In this document: positions 8,518-15,930 of the stretch, in pieces | Position numbering within the stretch: the first letter of the stretch is position 1 | Layout: every line of letters starts with the position of its first letter | Assembly: GCF_042485795.1 (NCBI RefSeq) | Contig: NZ_CP169368.1 | Location: forward strand, 1 to 64,000 | DNA from: Lonepinella sp042485795 | Lineage (GTDB): Bacteria; Pseudomonadota; Gammaproteobacteria; Enterobacterales; Pasteurellaceae | DNA: 64,000 nt | Direction of reading: 5' to 3' | Position numbers and translations under genes: made by a program | Notes under the pieces: model-generated | What the model saw: the letters and a program-made list of their open reading frames with translations, nothing else | What the model was told of the DNA's origin: nothing | The model's database searches: none

Positions 8518-9709
8518 AGTATTTCTCGACGATTTTATTCACTAATTGTTGAGCTAATTGTTGTTTGCTGGTTTCAGGTAACTGTTCTGAGCCATTTTGC
8601 CAAAACAATTTTAACGCATTTTGATCTGCCCCGAAAACCTGTCCATTCGATACATCATTAGCACAAATCATATCCAATTTCTTACGTAATAATTTATCTT
8701 GTGCATACTGCTCTACTCGTTGCGTTTCAGCCGCAAATCCCACCGTAAATGGACGATTTTCGGTTAAATGACCCACATCGGATACAATATCTGGATTTTT
8801 CACCAAAGTAAGTTGCATTTCATCACTGGATTTTTTAATTTTTTGTTCGGCAATGTCAGCCACTCGATAATCCGCTACTGCCGCACAGGCAATAAATATG
8901 TGATTTTTCACCGCACTTTCAAGTGCAACTTGCCACATTTGTTGAGCGGAAAGCACATTAATTCGATTAACCTTACTAGGTGTTGCTAAATTAACTGGTC
9001 CACTAATTAAGGTGACATTCGCTCCACGTTGAGCAAACGCATTCGCAATAGCAAAACCCATTTTACCCGAGCTGTGATTACTAATATAACGTACTGGATC
9101 AATGGCTTCTTGAGTAGGACCAGCGGTAATTGCAATATTTAAACCAACTAAATCCTGCGAAATAGAAAAGTGTTGTTCAACGGCGGTAAAAATTTCTTGC
9201 GGCTCTGACATTCGCCCAGCACCCACATCACCACACGCCTGTTCTCCACTATTCGGTCCAATAAATAATATACCACGTTGTTGTAATGACAGAATATTCT
9301 GCTGTGTCACCGTTTGACGGTACATTTGTTGATTCATTGCAGGAGCTAACAAAATCGGGGCTGATGTAGCTAAACACAGGGTTGAAAGCAGATCATTCGC
9401 CATACCTACGTTTAAACGGGCAATAAAATCCGCACTGGCTGGAGCAATCACCACAAGGTCTGCCCACTTGGCTAATTCAATATGCCCCATGGCTAATTCG
9501 GCTTGCGGATCAAGCAAAGATTGAGCCACGGGATTGCCAGAAATAGCTTGCAAGGTTAAAGGTGTGACAAATTCCGCACCCGCTGGAGTTAATACGGTTC
9601 TCACTTCAGCACCCACTTTGCGTAATAAACGAATAAATTCAATAGTTTTATAGGCTGCAATGCCACCTGTTATCCCCACTACAATTCGTTTATGTTGCAA
9701 ATTTGTCAT
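8492..9709 (-). CDS. coaBC: Bifunctional phosphopantothenoylcysteine decarboxylase/phosphopantothenate-cysteine ligase
   Basis: CoaBC carries out steps two and three of coenzyme A synthesis from phosphopantothenate. The N-terminal FMN-dependent CoaC domain (about 1-185) shows GGIAAYKTIEF, the substrate-binding PAMNQQMY and the active-site-flap cysteine region SGEQACGDVGAGRM. The C-terminal CoaB synthetase domain shows GPTQEAIDPVRYISNHSSGKMG. The ATG at 9709 has AAGGA upstream and matches the family start; the in-frame extension further upstream lacks support. Length is 405 residues, normal. Confidence 0.96.
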   Translation of the reverse strand: MTNLQHKRIVVGITGGIAAYKTIEFIRLLRKVGAEVRTVLTPAGAEFVTPLTLQAISGNPVAQSLLDPQAELAMGHIELAKWADLVVIAPASADFIARLNVGMANDLLSTLCLATSAPILLAPAMNQQMYRQTVTQQNILSLQQRGILFIGPNSGEQACGDVGAGRMSEPQEIFTAVEQHFSISQDLVGLNIAITAGPTQEAIDPVRYISNHSSGKMGFAIANAFAQRGANVTLISGPVNLATPSKVNRINVLSAQQMWQVALESAVKNHIFIACAAVADYRVADIAEQKIKKSSDEMQLTLVKNPDIVSDVGHLTENRPFTVGFAAETQRVEQYAQDKLLRKKLDMICANDVSNGQVFGADQNALKLFWQNGSEQLPETSKQQLAQQLVNKIVEKYYAKKYKKN

Positions 9710-9774
9710 TGTTAGTCCTTTCTCACATCTATTACCACCCATTTTACTTCAATTTGGCGGAAGAAAACATAGGA

Positions 9775-9796
9775 TTTTTTGATCTGTATTCCAAAA
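9775..9796 (+). promoter_or_regulatory. Possible degenerate CRP-S (competence) site upstream of radC
   Basis: TTTTTTGATCTGTATTCCAA and the following AA resemble the Pasteurellaceae CRP-S consensus (T-run, GCGATC, spacer, GATCGC, A-run). The T-run, GATC, AT, CA and A-run positions match; both GCG core triplets are degraded. radC is a CRP-S/Sxy regulon member in H. influenzae, which is why I looked here. This is a candidate only. Confidence 0.35.
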
Positions 9797-9872
9797 TCAG
9801 CATAAATTTCTCGCCAAACTCATTAAATTATCACAAAGTGCGGTGTGATTTTTTATAATTTAGAGTAAAACC

Positions 9873-10535
9873 ATGTCAACTTCACCCTTAATGCCACGAG
9901 AAAAATTACTCAACTTAGGCGCTTCCGCTTTAACCGATGATGAATTATTAGCCATATTCCTACGTACTGGCATTAAAGGCTGCCCAGTAATGCAGCTATC
10001 TGCTGCGGTTATCCAACATTTTGGTTCATTACGAGGTTTAATTTCTGCTACACAAAAACAATTTTGTGCCTTTAAAGGTATAGGGATTACTCAGTTTATC
10101 CAACTGCAAGCCTGTACCGAAATGACCAAACGCTATTTATTAGAAGAAATAAAATTTTCTCATATCTTCAACCAATCGGAAACTGTACGGCTATATTTGC
10201 AGGCGGAAATGGAACATTATGAGCGAGAAGTGTTTTTAGTGTTATTTTTAGACAACCAACACCGTTTAATTAAACAAGAAGATATGTTCCTCGGTTCAGT
10301 GAATTCAGCCAGTATTCACCCTAGAGAAATCATCAAAACTGCCTTATATTGCAATGCTGTCGCACTCATTTTAGCCCATAACCACCCTTCAGGTCTTGCC
10401 AATCCTAGCGAGTCAGATAAGCTAATCACAAAAAAAATTAAGCAAGCGGCGGAATTAATGGATATTCGTGTTTTAGATCATTTTATTATTGGAAAGGGTT
10501 GTTATTTCTCTTTTGCGGAAAATGCCTGTTTATAA
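9873..10535 (+). CDS. radC: RadC family protein (JAB/MPN domain, UPF0758)
   Basis: The 220-residue protein has an N-terminal helix-hairpin-helix-like region (LGASALTDDELLAIFLRTGIKG) and a C-terminal JAB1/MPN domain. The metal-binding JAMM motif HNHPSGLANPSESD lies near residue 170. Despite the name its role in DNA repair is doubtful; in H. influenzae it is induced with the competence genes without being required for transformation. It is divergent from coaBC, and an uptake signal lies 29 bases upstream. Confidence 0.93.
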   Translation: MSTSPLMPREKLLNLGASALTDDELLAIFLRTGIKGCPVMQLSAAVIQHFGSLRGLISATQKQFCAFKGIGITQFIQLQACTEMTKRYLLEEIKFSHIFNQSETVRLYLQAEMEHYEREVFLVLFLDNQHRLIKQEDMFLGSVNSASIHPREIIKTALYCNAVALILAHNHPSGLANPSESDKLITKKIKQAAELMDIRVLDHFIIGKGCYFSFAENACL

Positions 10536-10609
10536 GATCTCAAATAAGGATCATTTTGCAGATTGAAAGCAAAATCTCCTGCATTTTTCACAGAAAACGT
10601 ATTTTTTCC

Positions 10610-10638
10610 TTGAGAAAGTCGAATTATGTGAGTATAAT
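10610..10638 (+). promoter_or_regulatory. Sigma-70 promoter of rpmB-rpmG(-mutM)
   Basis: TTGAGA (10610-10615) and a perfect TATAAT (10633-10638) are separated by 17 bases. Transcription would start near 10645, leaving a leader of about 117 bases before rpmB. Confidence 0.85.
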
Positions 10639-10651
10639 TCACAGCCTTTAA

Positions 10652-10745
10652 TATAGTAAGCGGGTCGGCTACAGCGACCTGACGAGGTGGCTATCAAGGC
10701 TTTCCTTGAAATTGTATCCGAACCGTAAGCTCGAGCTTATATTTA
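10652..10745 (+). ncRNA. Structured 5' leader of the rpmB operon, candidate ribosomal-protein leader
   Basis: The untranslated leader is markedly richer in G and C than the flanking DNA and contains three consecutive predicted hairpins: GGTCG/CGACC, CAAGG/CCTTG, and the palindrome TAAGCTCGAGCTTA. No short ORF with its own ribosome binding site is evident. Ribosomal protein genes are often autoregulated by such leaders; that L28 or L33 binds this one is my inference. It does not match a leader family I can name. Confidence 0.45.
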
Positions 10746-10761
10746 ATTATTGGAGTTTATT

Positions 10762-10998
10762 ATGTCAAGAGTCTGTCAAGTAACAGGCAAGCGTCCAGCT
10801 GTTGGTAACAATCGCTCACACGCATTGAATGCGACTCGTCGTCGTTTTCTACCTAACTTACACACTCACCGTTTTTGGGTTGAGAGTGAAAACCGTTTCG
10901 TAACTTTACGCTTAACAGCGAAAGGTATGCGTATTATTGATAAAAAAGGCATTGATGCAGTATTAGCTGAAATCCGTGCTCGTGGCGAGAAAATCTAA
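10762..10998 (+). CDS. rpmB: 50S ribosomal protein L28
   Basis: This is a 78-residue component of the large ribosomal subunit, beginning [21 protein letters not shown], the L28 signature. The chosen ATG at 10762 follows TGGAG by seven bases; the four-codon extension to 10750 is not credible because it would include the ribosome binding site. rpmG follows after 11 bases, as in E. coli rpmB-rpmG-mutM. Confidence 0.98.
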
Positions 10999-11009
10999 GG
11001 AGCTAAAAA

Positions 11010-11180
11010 ATGGCAGCTAAAGGTGCTCGTGAGAAAATTAAATTAGTTTCTACTGCTGAAACTGGTCATTTCTACACAACAACTAAAAACAAACGTAATA
11101 TGCCTGAAAAAATGGAAATCAAAAAATTTGATCCAGTAGTGCGTAAACACGTTGTTTATAAAGAAGCTAAAATCAAATAA
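11010..11180 (+). CDS. rpmG: 50S ribosomal protein L33
   Basis: This is a 56-residue large-subunit protein starting MAAKGAREKIKLVSTAETGHFY and ending KHVVYKEAKIK. It lacks the CxxC pairs of the zinc form, so it is the C-minus type usual in Pasteurellaceae and E. coli. AAGGAG lies six bases before the ATG, right after the rpmB stop. A strong terminator follows. Confidence 0.97.
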   Translation: MAAKGAREKIKLVSTAETGHFYTTTKNKRNMPEKMEIKKFDPVVRKHVVYKEAKIK

Positions 11181-11203
11181 TTTGATTTTAAACAGAATGA
11201 AAG

Positions 11204-11228
11204 ACCCGACTTGCTCGGGTTTTTTTAT
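11204..11228 (+). terminator. Rho-independent terminator between rpmG and mutM
   Basis: ACCCGA pairs with TCGGGT across a five-base loop and is followed by seven T. It separates the ribosomal genes from mutM, which may be reached only by read-through. Confidence 0.9.
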
Positions 11229-11251
11229 AGGTAAATTTTAAGGAATACAAT

Positions 11252-12064
11252 ATGCCCGAATTACCCGAAGTGGAAACCGCTAAAAATGGTATTGCTCCTT
11301 ACCTGACTGGTTTTACTATTGAAAAAATTATTGTTCGCCAAGCTAAATTACGCTGGCAAGTTTCGCCTGAGCTAAGTCAACTTTCGCAAGTAAAAATCAC
11401 CGCACTTTCACGCCGTGCTAAATACCTGATTATTCATACGGAAAAAGGCTACATTATCGGGCATTTGGGGATGTCGGGATCGGTTCGTATTGTTGAAAAA
11501 GATGCTCCCGTGGAAAAACACGATCATCTGGATATCGTGATGAACAACGGCAAAATTATGCGTTATAACGATCCTCGTCGTTTTGGGGCATGGCTGTGGA
11601 CGGATAATTTAGATGATTTTCATCTCTTTATGAAACTTGGACCTGAACCGCTTTCGGAGCAATTTACCGCAGACTATCTGTTTAAAAAATCTCGTAAAAA
11701 ACACACCGCACTTAAAGTCTTCTTAATGGATAATGCTGTCGTGGTCGGCGTTGGCAATATTTATGCTAACGAAGTGCTATTTCAATGTGGACTTCACCCC
11801 CAAAAATTAACGGGTACGATCACTAAAAAACAAGCAGAATTACTCGTCTCCACCATTAAAAAAGAGCTACAACGTGCGATAGAACAAGGCGGCACCACCT
11901 TACAAGACTTTTTACAACCTGATGGCAAACCAGGTTATTTTGCTCAAGAACTACAAATCTACGGCAAAAAAGATCAAGCCTGTGTAAAGTGCGGTGGAAA
12001 AATTGAAAGTTTAGTGATTGGTCAGCGGAACAGTTTCTTTTGTCCAAAGTGTCAGAAAAAATAG
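11252..12064 (+). CDS. mutM: Formamidopyrimidine-DNA glycosylase (Fpg/MutM)
   Basis: MutM excises 8-oxoguanine and formamidopyrimidines and nicks the abasic site. The 270-residue protein starts PELPEVE after Met; Pro2 is the Schiff-base nucleophile and Glu3 is catalytic. The helix-two-turn-helix GNIYANEVLF is near 170. The C-terminal zinc finger CVKCGG...CPKC spans about 243-266. It sits behind rpmBG as in E. coli, but after a terminator. Three uptake signals lie inside the gene, an unusually dense cluster. Confidence 0.97.
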   Translation: MPELPEVETAKNGIAPYLTGFTIEKIIVRQAKLRWQVSPELSQLSQVKITALSRRAKYLIIHTEKGYIIGHLGMSGSVRIVEKDAPVEKHDHLDIVMNNGKIMRYNDPRRFGAWLWTDNLDDFHLFMKLGPEPLSEQFTADYLFKKSRKKHTALKVFLMDNAVVVGVGNIYANEVLFQCGLHPQKLTGTITKKQAELLVSTIKKELQRAIEQGGTTLQDFLQPDGKPGYFAQELQIYGKKDQACVKCGGKIESLVIGQRNSFFCPKCQKK

Positions 12065-12130
12065 TTGATTGTTATTCCCCCCATTTTTGATTAAAATACC
12101 CCTAGTTTTTGAAGTTATATAGGACAGGTT

Positions 12131-12448
12131 ATGGCGAATTGGAACGGCAAATACATCAGCCCTTATGCCGAACACGGTAAAAAGAGCGAGCAAGTCAAAA
12201 AAATCACAGTATCCATTCCAATTAAAGTATTGGAAATTTTAACCAACGAACGCACGCGTCGCCAAATTAAAAACCTACGTCATGCCACTAACAGCGAATT
12301 ACTGTGCGAAGCCTTTTTGCACGCATTCACAGGACAACCTTTGCCAACTGACGAAGATTTACTCAAAGATCGCAATAATGAAATTCCTGAAAATGCCAAG
12401 GATATTATGCGTGAATTGGGGATTGATCCTGATGAGTGGGAATATTAG
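12131..12448 (+). CDS. metJ: Methionine repressor MetJ
   Basis: MetJ is a ribbon-helix-helix dimer that represses methionine biosynthesis genes with S-adenosylmethionine as corepressor. The 105 residues match E. coli MetJ closely in length. The DNA-contacting strand VKKITVSIPIKVLEIL (about 22-37) and the RTRRQIKNLRHATNSELLCEAF helices are recognisable. It is monocistronic, with a terminator 12 bases after the stop. No met gene is adjacent, so its targets lie elsewhere. Confidence 0.96.
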   Translation: MANWNGKYISPYAEHGKKSEQVKKITVSIPIKVLEILTNERTRRQIKNLRHATNSELLCEAFLHAFTGQPLPTDEDLLKDRNNEIPENAKDIMRELGIDPDEWEY

Positions 12449-12459
12449 CACCGAAAATC

Positions 12460-12487
12460 AACCCCAAGGCTGGGGTTAATTTATTTT
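12460..12487. terminator. Terminator between convergent metJ and pyrE
   Basis: AACCCCA (12460-12466) pairs with TGGGGTT (12471-12477) over a four-base loop, followed by a T-rich tail on the plus strand. It may also serve pyrE in the other direction. Confidence 0.8.
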
Positions 12488-12489
12488 TA

Positions 12490-13134
12490 TCATGCGACAC
12501 CATATTTCTCACGATATTCTCGCATCGCTGGTAAATACTGCGAATATTGACTATCATTTTCAATAAACTGCATTAAATCGTCTAAATCTACAATCGACAA
12601 CACATCACATTGATAATCCCGTTCCACTTCCTGAATTGCTGACAATTCGCCCTTTCCTTTTTCTTTGCGATTTAAGGCAATGACCACCGCACTTAGGCTT
12701 GCACCGTTGGCTGCAATAATATCCATAGCTTCACGAATTGCTGTACCTGCGGTAATTACGTCATCTACCAGCAACACTTTGCCTTGTAATGGTGAACCGA
12801 TTAGATTTCCGCCCTCACCGTGATCTTTAGCTTCTTTGCGGTTAAAGCAAACGGGTTTATCTAAACCAAATTGATTAAACAACGCCACCGAAACCGTTGT
12901 GCCAATGGGAATCCCTTTATAAGCAGGTCCAAAAATCACATCATAAGCCAAGCCATTGGCTTGAATAGCTTGTGCATAAAATTCGCCTAAACGGGCTAAA
13001 TCTGCTCCCGTGTTAAATAAGCCAGCATTAAAGAAATACGGGCTTTTTCTACCTGATTTGAGGGTAAATTCGCCGAAACGTAACACATTGCGACTTAAGG
13101 CAAATTGGATAAATTGTTGTTTGTAATCTTGCAT
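12490..13134 (-). CDS. pyrE: Orotate phosphoribosyltransferase
   Basis: PyrE joins orotate to PRPP to give OMP in pyrimidine synthesis. The 214 residues include the PRPP-binding motif VLLVDDVITAGTA (about 120-132) and the orotate-loop region around RKEAKDHGEGG. The ATG at 13134 gives the usual start MQDYKQQF; an upstream GTG three codons earlier is part of an uptake signal and is not needed. It follows rph closely, the same order as E. coli rph-pyrE, though no attenuator is obvious in the 16-base gap. Confidence 0.97.
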   Translation of the reverse strand: MQDYKQQFIQFALSRNVLRFGEFTLKSGRKSPYFFNAGLFNTGADLARLGEFYAQAIQANGLAYDVIFGPAYKGIPIGTTVSVALFNQFGLDKPVCFNRKEAKDHGEGGNLIGSPLQGKVLLVDDVITAGTAIREAMDIIAANGASLSAVVIALNRKEKGKGELSAIQEVERDYQCDVLSIVDLDDLMQFIENDSQYSQYLPAMREYREKYGVA

Positions 13135-13150
13135 ATTTTTCACCGCACTT

Positions 13151-13867
13151 TTATTGAGTTAACGCTTCTCGCTGTGCCACAAAAATTTGCTCACAACCCT
13201 GTTTGGCTAAATCTAACAAATTCAATAATTCTTGATGAGAAAAAGGTTCCCTCTCTGCGGTGCCTTGCACTTCGATCATTCGCCCGTCTTCCATCATGAC
13301 GACATTCATATCGGTTTCGGCGTTGGAATCTTCTACATATTCCAAATCGCACACGGCTTCGCCATTCACAATACCGACTGAAATTGCCGACACTAACCCT
13401 TTGATTGGACTGGCTTTTAAGGTGCCATTTGCGACTAAACCGTTGACCGCATCAATTAACGCTACGCAAGCTCCAGTAATTGAAGCCGTGCGAGTGCCAC
13501 CGTCCGCTTGAATAACATCACAATCAAGTGTAATAGAGCGTTCGCCTAGGGCTTCAAGGTCGATCATGGCACGTAAAGAACGCGCAATTAGGCGTTGAAT
13601 TTCCATGGTGCGACCACCCTGTTTGCCTTTCGCTGCTTCACGTTGCATACGGCTATGGGTGGAACGTGGCAACATTCCGTATTCTGCCGTTACCCAACCT
13701 TGCCCTTGTCCTTTTAAAAAGCGTGGTACGGATTCATCGACACTGGCGGTACAAATCACTTTGGTTGCACCAAATTCCACCAGTACCGAACCTTCGGCAT
13801 GCTTAGTGTAATGACGAGTAATTTTAATTGGACGGGGGGCGTTATTGGCGCGGTTATCTGGACGCAT
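13151..13867 (-). CDS. rph: Ribonuclease PH
   Basis: RNase PH is a hexameric phosphorolytic 3'-5' exoribonuclease that trims tRNA 3' ends. The 238-residue protein begins MRPDNRANNAPRPIKITRHYTKHAEGSVLVEFG, the family N-terminus. It contains the phosphate-binding GGRTMEIQRLIARSLRAM (about 84) and the catalytic region LDCDVIQADGGTRTASITGA (about 115-135). It is full length, unlike the frameshifted copy of E. coli K-12. It is the first gene of rph-pyrE and is divergent from yicC. Confidence 0.97.
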   Translation of the reverse strand: MRPDNRANNAPRPIKITRHYTKHAEGSVLVEFGATKVICTASVDESVPRFLKGQGQGWVTAEYGMLPRSTHSRMQREAAKGKQGGRTMEIQRLIARSLRAMIDLEALGERSITLDCDVIQADGGTRTASITGACVALIDAVNGLVANGTLKASPIKGLVSAISVGIVNGEAVCDLEYVEDSNAETDMNVVMMEDGRMIEVQGTAEREPFSHQELLNLLDLAKQGCEQIFVAQREALTQ

Positions 13868-13982
13868 TTTTATTCCTTATTTTGACAAATTTGCGGTTAT
13901 TTTAGCACGCAAAATGACAGAAACGAAATTTAACAGTACAATAAGAGCGGTAAATAGATATAACAAGTTAAAGGATAAAAAT

Positions 13983-14846
13983 ATGATTTACAGCATGACC
14001 GCTTTCGCCCGCTTTGAAATTAAAAAGGACTGGGGTGATGCCGTGTGGGAAATCCGCTCGGTAAATCAACGTTATTTGGAAAATTTCTTCCGTTTACCTG
14101 AACAATTTCGGGGCTTAGAAAACAGTTTACGTGAAAAACTTCGCCAAAATCTGACCCGTGGTAAAATTGAATGTAACTTACGTATTGACACGAAAAAACA
14201 AACCGCTACCAGCCTAAATTTAAATCAGGAACTCACTGAGCAAGTGATTCAATCTCTAAAATGGATTAAAGCTCAAGCTGGTGAGGGAGAGATTAATTTA
14301 ACCGACATATTACGTTACCCAGGAGTAGTCGAAACACCAGAACAAGATTTAGATGTGATTAGCCAAGATCTGTTGACAGGTTTTGATCAACTGCTGGCTG
14401 AATTTATTGTTATGCGTGGGCGTGAGGGTGATAAATTAAAAGAAGTCATTGAGCAACGTTTACAGGCTATCAAGATAGAGGCGGATAAAGTGCGGTTAAA
14501 AATGCCCGAGATTTTGCAATGGCAACGAGATCGTTTACAACAACGCTTTGATGAAATTCAACTGCAAGCTGACCCCACTCGCCTAGAGCAAGAAATGGTG
14601 TTGTTAGCACAACGTATTGATGTAGCAGAAGAATTGGATCGCTTGCAAATGCACGTTAAGGAAACAGCATCTATCCTGAAAAAAGGGGGAGCGGTAGGGC
14701 GTAAACTGGATTTTATGATGCAGGAACTCAACCGTGAATCCAATACGCTGGCATCAAAATCCATTAATGCGGAAATCACCGCTTCCGCCGTAGAGCTTAA
14801 AGTGTTGATTGAGCAAATGCGTGAGCAAATTCAGAATTTGGAGTAA
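13983..14846 (+). CDS. yicC: YicC family endoribonuclease
   Basis: The 287-residue protein starts MIYSMTAFAR, the conserved YicC opening. Its C-terminal half, KKGGAVGRKLDFMMQELNRESNTLASKS, is the DUF1732 signature. E. coli YicC is described as an RNase acting on the sRNA RyhB. I chose the ATG at 13983 since it matches the family; in-frame upstream codons extend into the rph promoter region. It overlaps nothing and precedes ygfZ by two bases, suggesting an operon. Confidence 0.93.
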   Translation: MIYSMTAFARFEIKKDWGDAVWEIRSVNQRYLENFFRLPEQFRGLENSLREKLRQNLTRGKIECNLRIDTKKQTATSLNLNQELTEQVIQSLKWIKAQAGEGEINLTDILRYPGVVETPEQDLDVISQDLLTGFDQLLAEFIVMRGREGDKLKEVIEQRLQAIKIEADKVRLKMPEILQWQRDRLQQRFDEIQLQADPTRLEQEMVLLAQRIDVAEELDRLQMHVKETASILKKGGAVGRKLDFMMQELNRESNTLASKSINAEITASAVELKVLIEQMREQIQNLE

Positions 14847-14848
14847 GT

Positions 14849-15667
14849 ATGAGCATCATTTCTCTTGAACAATATCGCTTAATTGAAATTGCAGGAATAG
14901 ACGCAGAAAAATATCTGCAAGGGCAACTCACCTGTGATGTCACAAAATTAGCCCTTGGCGATCATACGATTACTGCCCATTGTGATCCTAAAGGCAAAAT
15001 GACTTCCATTTTTCGTTTAATTCGTATAGAAAGCGATCAGTTTTATGTGATGATTCATCATTCTCTGTTACCGACAGGATTAGATCAGTTAAAAAAATAT
15101 GCGGTATTTTCCAAAGTCACCTTTACCGAGCTTAATGCTCAACTTGTTGGTCTAATTGACGAAGATAGTGAATTTTCGGCTCAAGTTTGCGTCAAATTTA
15201 ATAACCGCTGTATTTTAATCAACCCCGAAAGTGCGGTGCAATTTAATGCAGATTCTACACAATGGGATTTAGCCGATATTCAACAAGGCTACCCGATTTT
15301 AACCGATAAAACCCAAGGGGAATTTATTCCACAAGCCTTGAATTTACAAACCTTAGAACAGGCAATTTCATTCCAGAAAGGCTGTTATATCGGACAAGAA
15401 ACGGTGGCACGAGCCAAATATCGGGGGGCAAATAAGCGAGCGATGTTTGCATTCCAAGCTACAACAAATATGACACCAGACATTGGCGGTGAAATTGAAA
15501 TGCGGTTGGAAAGTGGCTGGCGAGCTACTGGCACGATTATTAGTGCGGTGAATTTTGAAGGAATTCTATGGTTACAAGTTGTGTTAAACCAAGATACTCA
15601 CGAAGAACAGCTATTTAGATTACCCAATTCAGAAGTTAGTCTAAAATTATTCAATTCAGCCCATTAA
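14849..15667 (+). CDS. ygfZ: Folate-binding tRNA-modification/Fe-S protein YgfZ
   Basis: YgfZ is a tetrahydrofolate-binding protein that supports certain Fe-S enzymes such as MiaB. The 272-residue protein contains the diagnostic motif KGCYIGQE (about 187-194) with its conserved cysteine. Residues 1-180 have the GcvT-like fold (AEKYLQGQLTCDV). It begins two bases after yicC. It is somewhat shorter than the E. coli protein but complete. Confidence 0.92.
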   Translation: MSIISLEQYRLIEIAGIDAEKYLQGQLTCDVTKLALGDHTITAHCDPKGKMTSIFRLIRIESDQFYVMIHHSLLPTGLDQLKKYAVFSKVTFTELNAQLVGLIDEDSEFSAQVCVKFNNRCILINPESAVQFNADSTQWDLADIQQGYPILTDKTQGEFIPQALNLQTLEQAISFQKGCYIGQETVARAKYRGANKRAMFAFQATTNMTPDIGGEIEMRLESGWRATGTIISAVNFEGILWLQVVLNQDTHEEQLFRLPNSEVSLKLFNSAH

Positions 15668-15688
15668 ATTTAATTATATTTATTGCAA

Positions 15689-15722
15689 AATATCCCCTTA
15701 CTGCCTCATTAAAGGGGATATT
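15689..15722. terminator. Hairpin after ygfZ
   Basis: AATATCCCCTT and AAGGGGATATT form a perfect 11-base stem with a 12-base loop. No long T run follows, so it may be a weak terminator or an RNA-stabilising hairpin. It marks the boundary between housekeeping genes and the pga locus. Confidence 0.55.
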
Positions 15723-15838
15723 GTGTCTATCTTAAGCTCAATACAAGCTATATAAGATATAGTATCTGTTTCTTTTTTATACGGTTTTATCCTTACTTTC
15801 CAATGATATAAGGTCAGACCTCTTTCCACTAAAATAAA

Positions 15839-15930
15839 TTGAAACAATATTTATTCCCATGATAAACTTTCGCCGAATACTAATTATTAGGGGTCAACAT
15901 CATGGGATAGATGGTGACTAATTGGATTTT
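15839..15930 (+). promoter_or_regulatory. Promoter and leader region of pgaABCD
   Basis: TTGAAA (15839) and GATAAA (15861) at 16-base spacing form a possible sigma-70 promoter. The leader contains GGA triplets at 15905 (ATGGGAT) and at 15925 (TTGGAT), the second in the Shine-Dalgarno position of pgaA. In E. coli, CsrA represses pgaA by binding GGA motifs in its leader; similar control here is an inference. The rest of the roughly 260-base gap shows nothing else I can name. Confidence 0.4.

Noticed and set aside
12065..12130. MetJ autoregulatory met boxes before metJ
   Set aside because: No AGACGTCT-like repeats found in the short upstream region.
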